8,909 nt of DNA, taken from a bacterium. Lineage in GTDB: Bacteria; Margulisbacteria; Marinamargulisbacteria; SXXA01. Shown in pieces: positions 1-7,868 of the stretch. The DNA is taken from contig RGUG01000040.1 in NCBI GenBank assembly GCA_010027915.1, forward strand, positions 1-8,909, read 5' to 3'. The notes beneath the pieces were generated by a model, which did no database searches, was not told where the DNA came from, and saw only the letters and a list, made by a program, of their open reading frames with translations. The position numbers and the translations under genes are program-made. How positions within the stretch are numbered: the first letter of the stretch is position 1; each line of letters opens with the position of its first letter.

Positions 1-2850
1 TTGCTCAAGGCGGTATTTATCCAACAAGCAGAAAATGATCCCCTTAATCGCTTGGTGATCGAGTCTGGACTATCGTGGCGAGAAGTGGGGGTGATTCAGA
101 CTTATCGTAACCTTTTATTACAACTCAAAGGTGCGTTTTCAAGAGAAAAAATCAATCGCATTTGCTTGGCTCATCCCGCTGTATCCCATGCCTTGATACA
201 GTTGTTTCATGCCCGCTTTTCGCCTGAACAAACCCAGCGTGAGGTGGCCATGGCGATGGCAGATTCAACGGTGGAAGTTGCATTGTCACGGGTACCTGAT
301 GTGGAGGAAGACCGGTTGTTTCGTCGGTTAAAAAACCTCATAATGGTGACGTTGCGGACCAATTTTTATCGGCATGACCCGTCGGTTTATACCCATATCA
401 GCATCAAGCTGGATTCCTCCCAAATCGAGGGGGTGCCCTTGCCCGCACCCTACCGCGAAATCTATGTCCATGATGTGGGGATGGAGGGAACCCATCTGCG
501 TTTTGGGCCCATTGCCCGGGGTGGGTTGCGATGGTCAGACCGACCCGATGATTTTAGAACCGAAGTATTGGGATTGGTCAAAACCCAGCAGACTAAAAAT
601 GTGGTGATTGTGCCCGTAGGGTCCAAAGGGGGGTTTGTGGTCAAGCGGACGGGGTTATCGAGGGATGAGATGGCCCAAGAGGGGGTGGCCCAGTATCAAC
701 GATTCATTGCGGCATTATTGGATATTACCGATAACATTCAGCCTGATGGGTCGATCAAGCCACCCGAAAAGGTGGTGTGCCATGATGACGTCGACCCCTA
801 TTTGGTGGTGGCGGCGGACAAGGGCACGGCATCGTTTTCTGATATTGCCAATGACGTGGCAGCTTCGTATGGCTTTTGGTTAGGGGATGCCTTTGCATCC
901 GGCGGGTCACAAGGCTACAGCCACAAAAAAGAAGGGATCACGGCACGGGGGGCGTGGGAATGTGTTCGCCTTCATTTTTCGGGGTTAGGCAAAGACATTC
1001 AAACCGATCCATTCACCGTGGCGGGGATTGGGGATATGTCCGGCGATGTGTTTGGAAATGGGATGTTGTTAAGCCCGATGATTCAGTTGCAAGCGGCATT
1101 TAATCATGCCCATATTTTTATTGACCCTAGCCCCGATCTTCGGTTGTCGTTTGAGGAGCGGTCACGATTATTTCAGTTGCCTCGGAGTGCATGGACCGAT
1201 TACAACCCTGCATTGATTTCGGACGGTGGGGGGGTATTTGAGCGGTCGGCCAAATCCATTGTGGTGACACCGCAAATGAAAAGGGTATTGGATATTCAGG
1301 ATGATACTTTATCAGGTGAAGGGCTGATTCGGGCCATTTTGAGCATGAGGGTGGAATTGATGTGGTTGGGTGGCATTGGCACCTATTACAAAGCAAGTGA
1401 TCAAACGGATGGGTCGGTCGGGGATCCTGCGAATGATGGGGTAAGGCTCCCCATTTCTCAGTGTCGGGCGACGGTCATTGGGGAGGGGGCCAATTTGGGG
1501 GTGACCCATCCCGCACGCATTGAGTATGCCCAACGGGGTGGGTGTATCAATACCGATGCGATTGACAATTCAGCAGGGGTCAATTTTTCGGATTATGAAG
1601 TCAATATCAAAATTTTATTGGACCAGTGGCTGAGTAGTGGGGTGTTGTCTTCCCAATCGGATCGTAACGCCTGCTTAGAGGCCGCCACCCAAGAAGTGGC
1701 CGCCCTGGTCTTGGCCAACAACCGAGGCCAGCACCGGTTGTTAACCATGGATCACCTTCGGTCTCAGGCCAACGGGGTGATGATGGTGAGATTAATAGAG
1801 GATATGGTGGCATCGGGGATGCTGGATGCCAGAACCGAACAATTGCCGTACGGGGCGGCATTGGCCCCATTTGAGTCTGGTATGCCCCGGCCCATTTTGG
1901 CGGTGATTCAGGCCTACATTAAAATGCAAGTATTCGAGGCGTTGATGGCGGATGACTTACCCGATGACCCATCCTTTCATGCGTTGTATGAAGGGTATTT
2001 CCCCCCAGTGATTCGGGGACGGGTATCGGGTTCCTTGCCGCAACACCGGTTGCAACGTCACATTGTGGCCACCTTGTTAACCAATCGGATGGTGAACCAA
2101 GCAGGCAGTTTGTTTTTTTATGAGACAGGCCTCATTACTGGGGCGTCCATTCCCCGAATGGCCATGGCCTATTGGGTATTGGATCAGGCATTGGGATTGG
2201 GTCCAATACGCTCGAAGTTGGCACAGTCTGGATTGGGCGAGCAGACCATTTGTTCGGTGGTGGTGGCCATGGAAGACCAGCTAAAAGCGTTGGTACAATC
2301 GGTCTTGTTGATACCTGGGTGGCCGTTGTCACTGGCAAACATACCCACCATTCAAGACCATTTGACCGCGTGGTCAGATCCATCTCCCACTGACCCAATG
2401 GTGACCCACTGGGTGGCACAAGGACTGCCGGTGGAGGTGGCCCAAGGGGTAGCCAAGGTGCATCAGTTGACCCTTATGCCGGAGGTGTTGGGGTTGGGTG
2501 GTCACGAGGCACGGGCGTGGATCGAAGCGGTGACCCAGCGATTGGGGATTAATCGATTGAAGCAGATGGTGACCTCCTTGCATCCCACATCCGAATGGGA
2601 GGTGACCCACCAAGGATTGTTATGGGGTGGGGCGATGCGGGCGACCCTCTTAATTGCGGGGGGATTGCGTGACCGATTTGCCACGATGGGACCAGAGGCG
2701 GCATTGGACACATGGCTGACGAATCCACCCGATGGGGTCCATCGCTTGGCTGAGTTGGTGGGTGATGAGGGGGTATGCGGGGCCCCGACGGTTTCGATTT
2801 GTGCCGTGGGGGCGGGGTGGTTAGATGCCGTGGCCTATTCGTTGTCATAA
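1..2850 (+). CDS. gdhB: NAD-specific glutamate dehydrogenase, large type, C-terminal part (5' truncated)
   Basis: The enzyme deaminates L-glutamate to 2-oxoglutarate and ammonium with NAD+, linking amino-acid use to the TCA cycle in the cytoplasm. Visible residues number 949, while large bacterial NAD-GDHs are about 1,550-1,650. The N-terminal regulatory region is therefore missing to the left, and the TTG at base 1 is an internal codon, not a start. The catalytic core is unmistakable: GGLRWSDR near residues 173-180, PVGSKGGFVVKR with Lys209, and a CHDDVDPYLVVAADKG stretch from about 260. Further on come the dinucleotide-binding VAGIGDMSGDVFGNGM at about 340-355 and the GEGANLGVTHPARIEY block near 495-510. 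The rest is the helical C-terminal domain, ending in TAA at 2848-2850. No frameshift is seen. The family assignment is secure. The symbol is the commonly used one; some genomes use gdh or gdh2. Confidence 0.96.
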   Translation: MLKAVFIQQAENDPLNRLVIESGLSWREVGVIQTYRNLLLQLKGAFSREKINRICLAHPAVSHALIQLFHARFSPEQTQREVAMAMADSTVEVALSRVPDVEEDRLFRRLKNLIMVTLRTNFYRHDPSVYTHISIKLDSSQIEGVPLPAPYREIYVHDVGMEGTHLRFGPIARGGLRWSDRPDDFRTEVLGLVKTQQTKNVVIVPVGSKGGFVVKRTGLSRDEMAQEGVAQYQRFIAALLDITDNIQPDGSIKPPEKVVCHDDVDPYLVVAADKGTASFSDIANDVAASYGFWLGDAFASGGSQGYSHKKEGITARGAWECVRLHFSGLGKDIQTDPFTVAGIGDMSGDVFGNGMLLSPMIQLQAAFNHAHIFIDPSPDLRLSFEERSRLFQLPRSAWTDYNPALISDGGGVFERSAKSIVVTPQMKRVLDIQDDTLSGEGLIRAILSMRVELMWLGGIGTYYKASDQTDGSVGDPANDGVRLPISQCRATVIGEGANLGVTHPARIEYAQRGGCINTDAIDNSAGVNFSDYEVNIKILLDQWLSSGVLSSQSDRNACLEAATQEVAALVLANNRGQHRLLTMDHLRSQANGVMMVRLIEDMVASGMLDARTEQLPYGAALAPFESGMPRPILAVIQAYIKMQVFEALMADDLPDDPSFHALYEGYFPPVIRGRVSGSLPQHRLQRHIVATLLTNRMVNQAGSLFFYETGLITGASIPRMAMAYWVLDQALGLGPIRSKLAQSGLGEQTICSVVVAMEDQLKALVQSVLLIPGWPLSLANIPTIQDHLTAWSDPSPTDPMVTHWVAQGLPVEVAQGVAKVHQLTLMPEVLGLGGHEARAWIEAVTQRLGINRLKQMVTSLHPTSEWEVTHQGLLWGGAMRATLLIAGGLRDRFATMGPEAALDTWLTNPPDGVHRLAELVGDEGVCGAPTVSICAVGAGWLDAVAYSLS

Positions 2851-2916
2851 GGCAGGGATGATGAGGGGGGCATCACCAGCCAAACGAAAGACCACGCTGA
2901 TGTGATGGAAGCAAGC

Positions 2917-2979
2917 ATGACAAAAAAAGAGTGGGTAAGCATGACCCAAAAAATAAATCAGCAAGATGTCACCATTTAA
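2917..2979 (+). CDS. possible 20-codon leader ORF overlapping the dipeptidase start
   Basis: An ATG at 2917 opens a 20-codon frame ending in TAA at 2977-2979, 14 bases past the dipeptidase ATG and in a different frame. It is preceded by GGAAG at 2907-2911, five bases upstream, whereas the dipeptidase start itself has no visible Shine-Dalgarno. A second in-frame ATG lies at 2941. The peptide starts MTKKEWVSMTQKI and is Lys/Gln-rich with no recognisable domain. It could help deliver ribosomes to the next gene. It could also be the remnant of an N-terminus separated by a frameshift, or chance. No homology is claimed. Confidence 0.25.
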   Translation: MTKKEWVSMTQKINQQDVTI

Positions 2980-3778
2980 TCGTCACATCGCACTACCAAG
3001 GTACGGTGTTAAGGAGGCCATCTTTGACGGCGACATAGCCGACCTTGCCGGTGTCCGTGTCGTCGAAAAAGACCCTGAAACGCATTTAGTAAACCTGAGT
3101 ACAATAGGGTTTGACGGTCGGCTTTGTGCCATGGCATCGTGTGATGCCCGCTATCAGTCTCGCTCATTGTATGCCATGTATGCACGTCCAGAGCTAGCAG
3201 AAAAAATCAAGCTGATGCTAGCGATCTTGCCATTGCATCTGGGGATTGCGGTGTATGAAGCCTTTCGACCGGTCTCATTGCAGCAAACGTATTTTATCGC
3301 CAAAGCGGTCGAATTGGGAAAAGAATACCCAAGCTGGTCGGATGACCGGTTATACCGTGAGACATCTAAATGGGTGGCCCCCTTTTTAGACGGCTGTATT
3401 CCCCCCCATTGTACCGGTGGGGCCATTGATTTGGTATTGTTTGATGTGGCAACCAAGACACTGGTGGACATGGGTAAGTTTGGTGTGTTGTGGGGAGAGA
3501 ACCCCATAGCGGCCACGCTGTCAAAAGGCCTCAGTGACGCCCAAAAGCGTCATCGCACCCTTTTGATGCATGCCGCAGTATTTGCAGGGCTAAGCAATTA
3601 TGGCAAAGAGTATTGGCATGTGGCCTATGGGGATCAAATGTGGGGTGCTTTGAACGATCGCCGGGCCGTGTTTGGGCCGGTCAAGAATGAGGCGTATGAC
3701 CCGGATATTCATACGATATGCCATGATAAGCCCGCATTAATGAAACGGATTCGAGATACAATGCAATCCGGATTGTGA
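2966..3778 (+). CDS. D-alanyl-D-alanine dipeptidase, VanX/DdpX-like (peptidase family M15D)
   Basis: This is a zinc dipeptidase expected to hydrolyse D-Ala-D-Ala to two D-alanines. The 270-residue protein has no signal peptide, so it should be cytoplasmic. The active-site layout of VanX is present in order. Arg101 in YEAFRP matches the substrate/transition-state arginine. His148 and Asp155 in PPHCTGGAID are seven apart, like the first two VanX zinc ligands. Glu215 and His218 in EYWH are three apart, like the catalytic Glu and third ligand. The length is somewhat above VanX (about 200) because of an N-terminal extension and a C-terminal tail. The start is the first ATG after an in-frame stop at 2954-2956; its ribosome binding site is poor. 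No vanH or vanA ligase or two-component regulator is nearby, so wall recycling or D-alanine salvage is more likely than glycopeptide resistance. I leave the symbol blank because the physiological role is not shown. Confidence 0.88.
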   Translation: MSPFNRHIALPRYGVKEAIFDGDIADLAGVRVVEKDPETHLVNLSTIGFDGRLCAMASCDARYQSRSLYAMYARPELAEKIKLMLAILPLHLGIAVYEAFRPVSLQQTYFIAKAVELGKEYPSWSDDRLYRETSKWVAPFLDGCIPPHCTGGAIDLVLFDVATKTLVDMGKFGVLWGENPIAATLSKGLSDAQKRHRTLLMHAAVFAGLSNYGKEYWHVAYGDQMWGALNDRRAVFGPVKNEAYDPDIHTICHDKPALMKRIRDTMQSGL

Positions 3779-3876
3779 CGCGTCTGAACAAGATGGCACC
3801 GTCCACTCAAATACGCCAACCTTACGATTGAATGGCAGGGGCTTGGCCAGGGGAGGGTCCAGTTGGGTAGCCGGTT

Positions 3877-3882
3877 TATAAA
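3877..3882 (+). promoter_or_regulatory. possible -10 box (TATAAA) before the malic enzyme gene
   Basis: A TATAAA lies in the AT-rich patch of the 169-bp gap between the dipeptidase and malic enzyme genes. No good -35 hexamer stands 16-18 bases upstream. It is offered only because this gap is the natural place for a promoter and the surrounding sequence is G-rich. Confidence 0.25.
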
Positions 3883-3906
3883 AAACCTATTTTGCAGGTG
3901 AAACAA

Positions 3907-3936
3907 ATGTGGGATACTGTACCCAAACTATTGTAG
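3907..3936 (+). CDS. possible 9-codon leader peptide before the malic enzyme
   Basis: ATG at 3907 follows AGGTG (3896-3900) with a 6-base spacer and encodes MWDTVPKLL, ending in TAG at 3934-3936. The stop codon shares bases with AGGAG (3935-3939), the ribosome binding site of the malic enzyme. Translation of this peptide would therefore cover or uncover that site. Nothing in the peptide matches a classical attenuator with runs of one regulatory amino acid. It may be chance. Confidence 0.25.
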   Translation: MWDTVPKLL

Positions 3937-3939
3937 GAG
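3935..3939 (+). promoter_or_regulatory. ribosome binding site fixing the malic enzyme start at 3948
   Basis: AGGAG stands eight bases before ATG 3948. This favours that ATG over the in-frame GTG at 3909, which would add 13 residues that do not resemble the family N-terminus. Confidence 0.8.
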
Positions 3940-3947
3940 CACCCAAT

Positions 3948-5165
3948 ATGACCATTGATACCACCCAACCATCTGTTTACGACCAAGCGGTTTCCCTGCA
4001 TCGACAGCATGCGGGCAAACTAGAAATTCGCTCCAAGGTTAAAATTGAAAACCGACATGATTTATCCTTGGCCTACACCCCAGGGGTAGCACGCGTATGC
4101 GAAGAAATTGCCGCCGATCAAGACAAGGCGTTTGAACTGACGATCAAAAAAAACACGGTGGCCGTGGTAAGTGACGGCTCAGCGGTATTGGGGTTGGGTA
4201 ACATTGGTGCCCATGCCGCCATTCCGGTGATGGAAGGAAAGGCCATTCTGTTTAAAGAATATGCCAATATTGATGCGTTTCCCATCTGTATTGAATCCCA
4301 AAACACGATTGAACTGATTAACATCATTAAAAACATCGCCCCTGTGTTTGGGGGTATTAACCTAGAAGACATTGCATCGCCACGGTGTTTTGAAATTGAG
4401 TTGGCCCTGCAAGATTTGGGGATCCCCGTGTTTCATGATGACCAGCATGGTACCGCCATTGTGGTCTTGGCGGCCCTATTAAATGCGGCCAAGGTGATGG
4501 GTCGATCATTGGGCGAGTTAACGGTGGTCATCAATGGGGGCGGGGCAGCAGGCACTGCCATTGCTGAATTGTTGTTGTCTTGTGGGCATGACCCATTGTT
4601 GCCCACACCGTTTCAAGATATTTTGGTGTGTGATTCCAAGGGCATTTTGTATGAAAACCGACCGGATTTAGAATCCGCCCCAGACAAATTACGGTTGGCC
4701 ATGAAAACCAATCGATCGGGTCGTTCGGGTGGGTTGTCAGATGCCCTGAGGGGTGCCCATGTGTTTTTAGGGGTGAGCGTGGCAGGGGCACTCACCCAAG
4801 ACATGATTCGCAGCATGGCCCCTGATCCGATCATTTTGGCCATGGCCAACCCCATTCCTGAAATCATGCCGGATCTGGCACGGGAGGCAGGGGCCTATAT
4901 TGTGGGGACGGGTCGAAGTGATTTCCCCAATCAAGTGAACAATGTGTTGGCGTTCCCGGGTGTATTTAGAGGGGCCATCGATGCCCGTGCCAAGGTGATT
5001 ACCAAAAGCATGAAGGTGGCAGCCAGCATGGCGTTGGCCGAGTCAATCTCACCCTCAGTGGACGCCATCTTACCGTCTGTATTGGATAAATCGGTCACGT
5101 ATCGTGTGGCGGAAGCGGTGGCGGAAGCCTGGCGATTGGCCCATCCACTGGGAAATATTGAGTAG
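3948..5165 (+). CDS. malic enzyme, single-domain NAD(P)-dependent type
   Basis: The enzyme oxidatively decarboxylates L-malate to pyruvate and CO2 with reduction of NAD(P)+. From ATG 3948 the protein has 405 residues. Conserved points in order are Tyr43 in LAYTPGVA, the VVSDGSAVLGLGNIG block at about 73-87, and Lys98 in MEGK as the likely catalytic base. Metal-binding Glu140-Asp141 in NLEDI and Asp165 in FHDDQHGTA follow. The Rossmann loop GGGAAG is at 197-202, and the GTGRSDFPNQVNN block is near 320-332. It lacks the C-terminal phosphotransacetylase-like domain of E. coli MaeB (about 760 residues), so it is of the short type. The dinucleotide preference cannot be read safely. The last bases overlap the start of the next gene. 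The malate-to-pyruvate step complements the glutamate dehydrogenase upstream in carbon flow from amino acids. Confidence 0.95.
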   Translation: MTIDTTQPSVYDQAVSLHRQHAGKLEIRSKVKIENRHDLSLAYTPGVARVCEEIAADQDKAFELTIKKNTVAVVSDGSAVLGLGNIGAHAAIPVMEGKAILFKEYANIDAFPICIESQNTIELINIIKNIAPVFGGINLEDIASPRCFEIELALQDLGIPVFHDDQHGTAIVVLAALLNAAKVMGRSLGELTVVINGGGAAGTAIAELLLSCGHDPLLPTPFQDILVCDSKGILYENRPDLESAPDKLRLAMKTNRSGRSGGLSDALRGAHVFLGVSVAGALTQDMIRSMAPDPIILAMANPIPEIMPDLAREAGAYIVGTGRSDFPNQVNNVLAFPGVFRGAIDARAKVITKSMKVAASMALAESISPSVDAILPSVLDKSVTYRVAEAVAEAWRLAHPLGNIE

Positions 5166-7089
5166 GGTGGGACTAAAAAAGGGGTTATTGGTTTGCTGGT
5201 GGGGGGTATGGATAGGGGTTGTCCTGGGGGCTGACTCTCCCATTAAGGTGTTAACGCCCACCCCTCAGACCCATCGGGCAATGGCAGAAGAAGGGGTGTT
5301 CCTAACCTCGAAGCCGTCTATTTTAATCAAAGGAAATGTTCAGCCAGTGACCCGATTGTTATTAAATGGGGTACCAGTATCGGTGGACATGTCAGGCCGA
5401 TTTTATGAGGTGGTGTCTTTACAGCCCAACCTTAAAACCAACTTACAGCTCATCACACCGGACATTCCATCGGCCCAACCGTATGTGCTACAGGTGATGT
5501 ATGTGCCAGTTGGGAGTCAGCGTGTTGAGACCCCTGATAGTGTGATCGGGCCTCCCGCCCCACCCCCCAAAGAGTCAGTGACGTACACGCCTGAGCCAGT
5601 TAATGAAGGGGAGGCCGAAGACGAGGGGGTAGAACGAAGTTTGGACCCTGTCATGTTGTTTTTGCCTCGTGGGGCCACGGTAGAGGGTGAGAAAGTGGTG
5701 GTGACCACCTCCAATATCATCTTGCATGGGTTGTCACATGATGTAACGGCCATTCACGTCAATGGCGAGCCCGTGGCCATGAAACCCAATGGTCGGTTTT
5801 CGTTTCCACTGAACGGTATTCCGCGCACGGGCATCACGCTAAAAGTGGTCGCCACGTTGCTGTCCTCACATCGGTACACCAAAAAAATAGTGGTGGTGAA
5901 TCGGTCCCCACAAGCGGCCATCGTACCCGTTGACCCCACCCCAACCTTATATATTGACGGGGTGGCGGCTACCCACAACGTGATTGATATCAAGGGCGAT
6001 CGTTGGGTGTTAAAAGGCCGCACCCATCGGGCAGGTTCCCTGACAGTGAATGATGTGGATGTTACCGTCCAGCCAGATGGCACTTTTTCGATCCCCATTC
6101 GATTGATGCAGGCCGATGCCCGTATTCGGTTGGTGGCACAAGGACAGGGCACGGTGGAACGACGGTTACTGATTCAAAAAACAGCCCAAGTGGTAACGCC
6201 GGCAGTGCTGGCAACCCAACCGGTTAATCAGCCAGTGTCCCCTTTGGTGGCATGGGAGTGGGCCTCACCCGTGTTGGGGGCCTGGCCCAAGGGTGTGGTC
6301 ATCGTCAACAAGCCGGCGGTGTTTTTAAAGGCTCGAACGGCGTGGTCGGGTGTAAAAATCAATCATGTGACGGTGCCGGTGGGGGCCATGCAGTGGGTAC
6401 ACCACCGATTGCCATTACAAGCCAATGTGGTGACCCCTATCGTGATCGAAGGGATGGGGCCTTCGGGGAAAGAAAAGATGGTGGTAACGGTGTGCTACCA
6501 GCCATCAGAGAGTGAAAAACGAGGGGTGGTCAAGCAGGGGCTTGTAAAAGGTGGTGGTACTCCGACACCGGCACTGCCAAAGCCCGAAAGGCCATCAGGG
6601 GGGTGGACACCATCGGGAGGCACCAGTAAACCATTGCCCATACCGACGGGGGAGCAGAAACGGCCCACTGATGGTGTGACAAGCAGTAAACTACCCCCCG
6701 TATCGGGTTTTTCAGATCCGTTCAAACGAATGAAGCCTACCCCCACTGGTTTGTCAGAGGGGGAGCGATCCAAAATGATGGCCCAAATGATGAAGACGTA
6801 TCAGTTGATGGAAAAAGGGAACGAACGATTCTACAAAAAAGAATACACCAAAGCGGTGGCAGCGTATGAAGAGGCCCGCACCTTAATGCCACGCTACCCC
6901 GATATTTATGTTCGGATGGGGTCGATTTATTTTCGAATGAGGGAGTGGGAAAAAGCAGAAAAAATGTGGCATACGGCCCTAACCTTGGATCCCCAATACC
7001 CTGACTTAAAGACATTTATTGCCAAAGCGAGACAATCCAGGTTGCAAACGCAACAAGTGGCATCAGGTGGCACCAAGAAAACCGGTTAG
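5158..7089 (+). CDS. secreted protein with repeated beta-rich modules and C-terminal TPRs, function unknown
   Basis: I do not recognise the family as a whole. From TTG 5158 it has 643 residues. GTG 5167 is an equally possible start, and GTG 5104 would overlap the malic enzyme by 62 bases and bury the signal peptide. Residues 1-25 are a Sec signal peptide: a short basic stretch (GLKK), a Trp/Val-rich core and a likely cut after LGA. Four related segments, about 45-118, 182-251, 264-341 and 380-449, share a pattern of hydrophobic strand, VNG-V (or alike), then P-G-F and two more strands. Examples are HVNGEPVAMKPNGRF and VNDVDVTVQPDGTF. This suggests Ig-like or glucodextranase-B-like beta-sandwich modules. 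An acidic/Pro insert lies at 119-171 and a Pro/Gly-rich linker at 450-535. Two TPRs follow at 548-581 and 582-615 with a capping helix. A periplasmic or envelope scaffold is inferred. It is probably co-transcribed with the malic enzyme. Confidence 0.85.
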   Translation: MSRVGLKKGLLVCWWGVWIGVVLGADSPIKVLTPTPQTHRAMAEEGVFLTSKPSILIKGNVQPVTRLLLNGVPVSVDMSGRFYEVVSLQPNLKTNLQLITPDIPSAQPYVLQVMYVPVGSQRVETPDSVIGPPAPPPKESVTYTPEPVNEGEAEDEGVERSLDPVMLFLPRGATVEGEKVVVTTSNIILHGLSHDVTAIHVNGEPVAMKPNGRFSFPLNGIPRTGITLKVVATLLSSHRYTKKIVVVNRSPQAAIVPVDPTPTLYIDGVAATHNVIDIKGDRWVLKGRTHRAGSLTVNDVDVTVQPDGTFSIPIRLMQADARIRLVAQGQGTVERRLLIQKTAQVVTPAVLATQPVNQPVSPLVAWEWASPVLGAWPKGVVIVNKPAVFLKARTAWSGVKINHVTVPVGAMQWVHHRLPLQANVVTPIVIEGMGPSGKEKMVVTVCYQPSESEKRGVVKQGLVKGGGTPTPALPKPERPSGGWTPSGGTSKPLPIPTGEQKRPTDGVTSSKLPPVSGFSDPFKRMKPTPTGLSEGERSKMMAQMMKTYQLMEKGNERFYKKEYTKAVAAYEEARTLMPRYPDIYVRMGSIYFRMREWEKAEKMWHTALTLDPQYPDLKTFIAKARQSRLQTQQVASGGTKKTG

Positions 7090-7171
7090 AACCGTTCAAG
7101 CCCGATAAGACTTTTTCAGATCCTGCCCATAGATCAAAAAAAATCGATGTTTTTAGATGGGAGGTGGTGGG

Positions 7172-7177
7172 TATAAA
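7172..7177 (+). promoter_or_regulatory. possible -10 box (TATAAA) in the gap before the small secreted protein
   Basis: The 214-bp gap 7090-7303 has an A/T-rich patch (about 7133-7156, A run then T run around ATCGAT) followed by TATAAA. This resembles an upstream AT element plus -10, but the -35 position reads GTTTTT, a weak match. No terminator hairpin is evident after the preceding gene, so read-through is also possible. Confidence 0.25.
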
Positions 7178-7290
7178 CAGGGGGACTTTGGATAGAAAGG
7201 GGGCGGGAATGACGACTGACACAAGGGGTCTCGGTTTTGTTGAATAGCGGGATGAGGTGGTCAAGCCAGGCCATAAAAAGTGATCAAAAA

Positions 7291-7296
7291 AGGGGA
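7291..7296 (+). promoter_or_regulatory. ribosome binding site fixing the start at ATG 7304
   Basis: AGGGGA lies seven bases before ATG 7304. The next codons encode a normal signal peptide. An in-frame GTG at 7280 would put eight extra residues in front and is less likely. Confidence 0.85.
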
Positions 7297-7303
7297 ATGG
7301 ATC

Positions 7304-7840
7304 ATGAAATGCACAAAATTATTGGGAATGATGGCGGTTATGTTGGGTGGGGCTTCGTTGATGGTGTCGGCTGCCAGCGTTGCACCCACCAGTACAGTCA
7401 ATAACATTAGTTCAAGTGTATGGTCACCCGGTAGTACCCTTGCCGTGACCGCTGCGGCAAATGGTAGTATCAATTTGGGTAGCCTCACCATTGAGAATAA
7501 CAACCGTGCTGGGTACAGTGTCACTGTTGAATCAACAAACCTAGGAAAATTGAAACTGGCTGGGGTTACTGCTCGGGCAGGGGAAGTGGGCAATGCCTTG
7601 CCTTACACCATTTCGACTGCGGCCAATTCGGTGCCAGGGACACCTTCAGGCCAATCACCTGATCCGATGTTGTCTAGCAACCATTCATTGGCGACTAACT
7701 TGGTGTTGAGAGTGGATGCCCCATTACGTGCATCACAAGCGGCGAAATATGATTTTAGTATTGCCTATGGTGCGATTAACGATTTGTTCCGTGGTGACAT
7801 GGTCGATACCATTACCATCACGTATGCCGACTCCATCTAA
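7304..7840 (+). CDS. small secreted protein, probably beta-sandwich, function unknown
   Basis: A 178-residue protein. Residues 1-23 form a signal peptide: MKCTK, a hydrophobic Met/Leu/Ala/Gly core, then VSA with a likely cut before ASVAPTS. The mature part is rich in Ser, Thr, Asn, Ala and Gly with alternating hydrophobic residues, as in beta strands. It includes LGSLTIENNNRAGYSVTVES near 63-82 and a C-terminal GDMVDTITITYADSI. The N-R-A-G-Y-S-V-T-V-E-S stretch and the closing D-T-I-T-I-T-Y strand recall small secreted beta-sandwich proteins such as spore-coat-U/pilin-like subunits. That is a resemblance of pattern only. Apart from Cys3 in the signal peptide there is no cysteine, so no disulfide stabilises it. 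A strong ribosome binding site and a downstream hairpin suggest a separately expressed, possibly abundant, surface or extracellular protein. Confidence 0.85.
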   Translation: MKCTKLLGMMAVMLGGASLMVSAASVAPTSTVNNISSSVWSPGSTLAVTAAANGSINLGSLTIENNNRAGYSVTVESTNLGKLKLAGVTARAGEVGNALPYTISTAANSVPGTPSGQSPDPMLSSNHSLATNLVLRVDAPLRASQAAKYDFSIAYGAINDLFRGDMVDTITITYADSI

Positions 7841-7868
7841 TCGGTGAGGGGTCGCAAGATGGTGTAAC

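Noticed and set aside
1466..1502. Possible G-quadruplex in the glutamate dehydrogenase gene
   Set aside because: Only three runs of three or more G lie within short loops; the fourth is 11 bases away. G runs are common across all coding strands here.
2855..2880. Weak inverted repeat TGATG / CATCA after the glutamate dehydrogenase stop
   Set aside because: Only five base pairs and no T run, so not a credible terminator.
3011..3017. AAGGAGG, a perfect Shine-Dalgarno, inside the dipeptidase gene
   Set aside because: No in-frame start codon follows at a useful distance. It encodes Lys-Glu in the protein and lies ahead of only an out-of-frame TTG (3024).
5104..5157. Upstream GTG start giving 18 extra residues on the TPR protein
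   Set aside because: It would lie 62 bases inside the malic enzyme and place a Trp/Arg-rich segment before the signal peptide. The bases are explained by a short direct repeat in the malic enzyme coding sequence.
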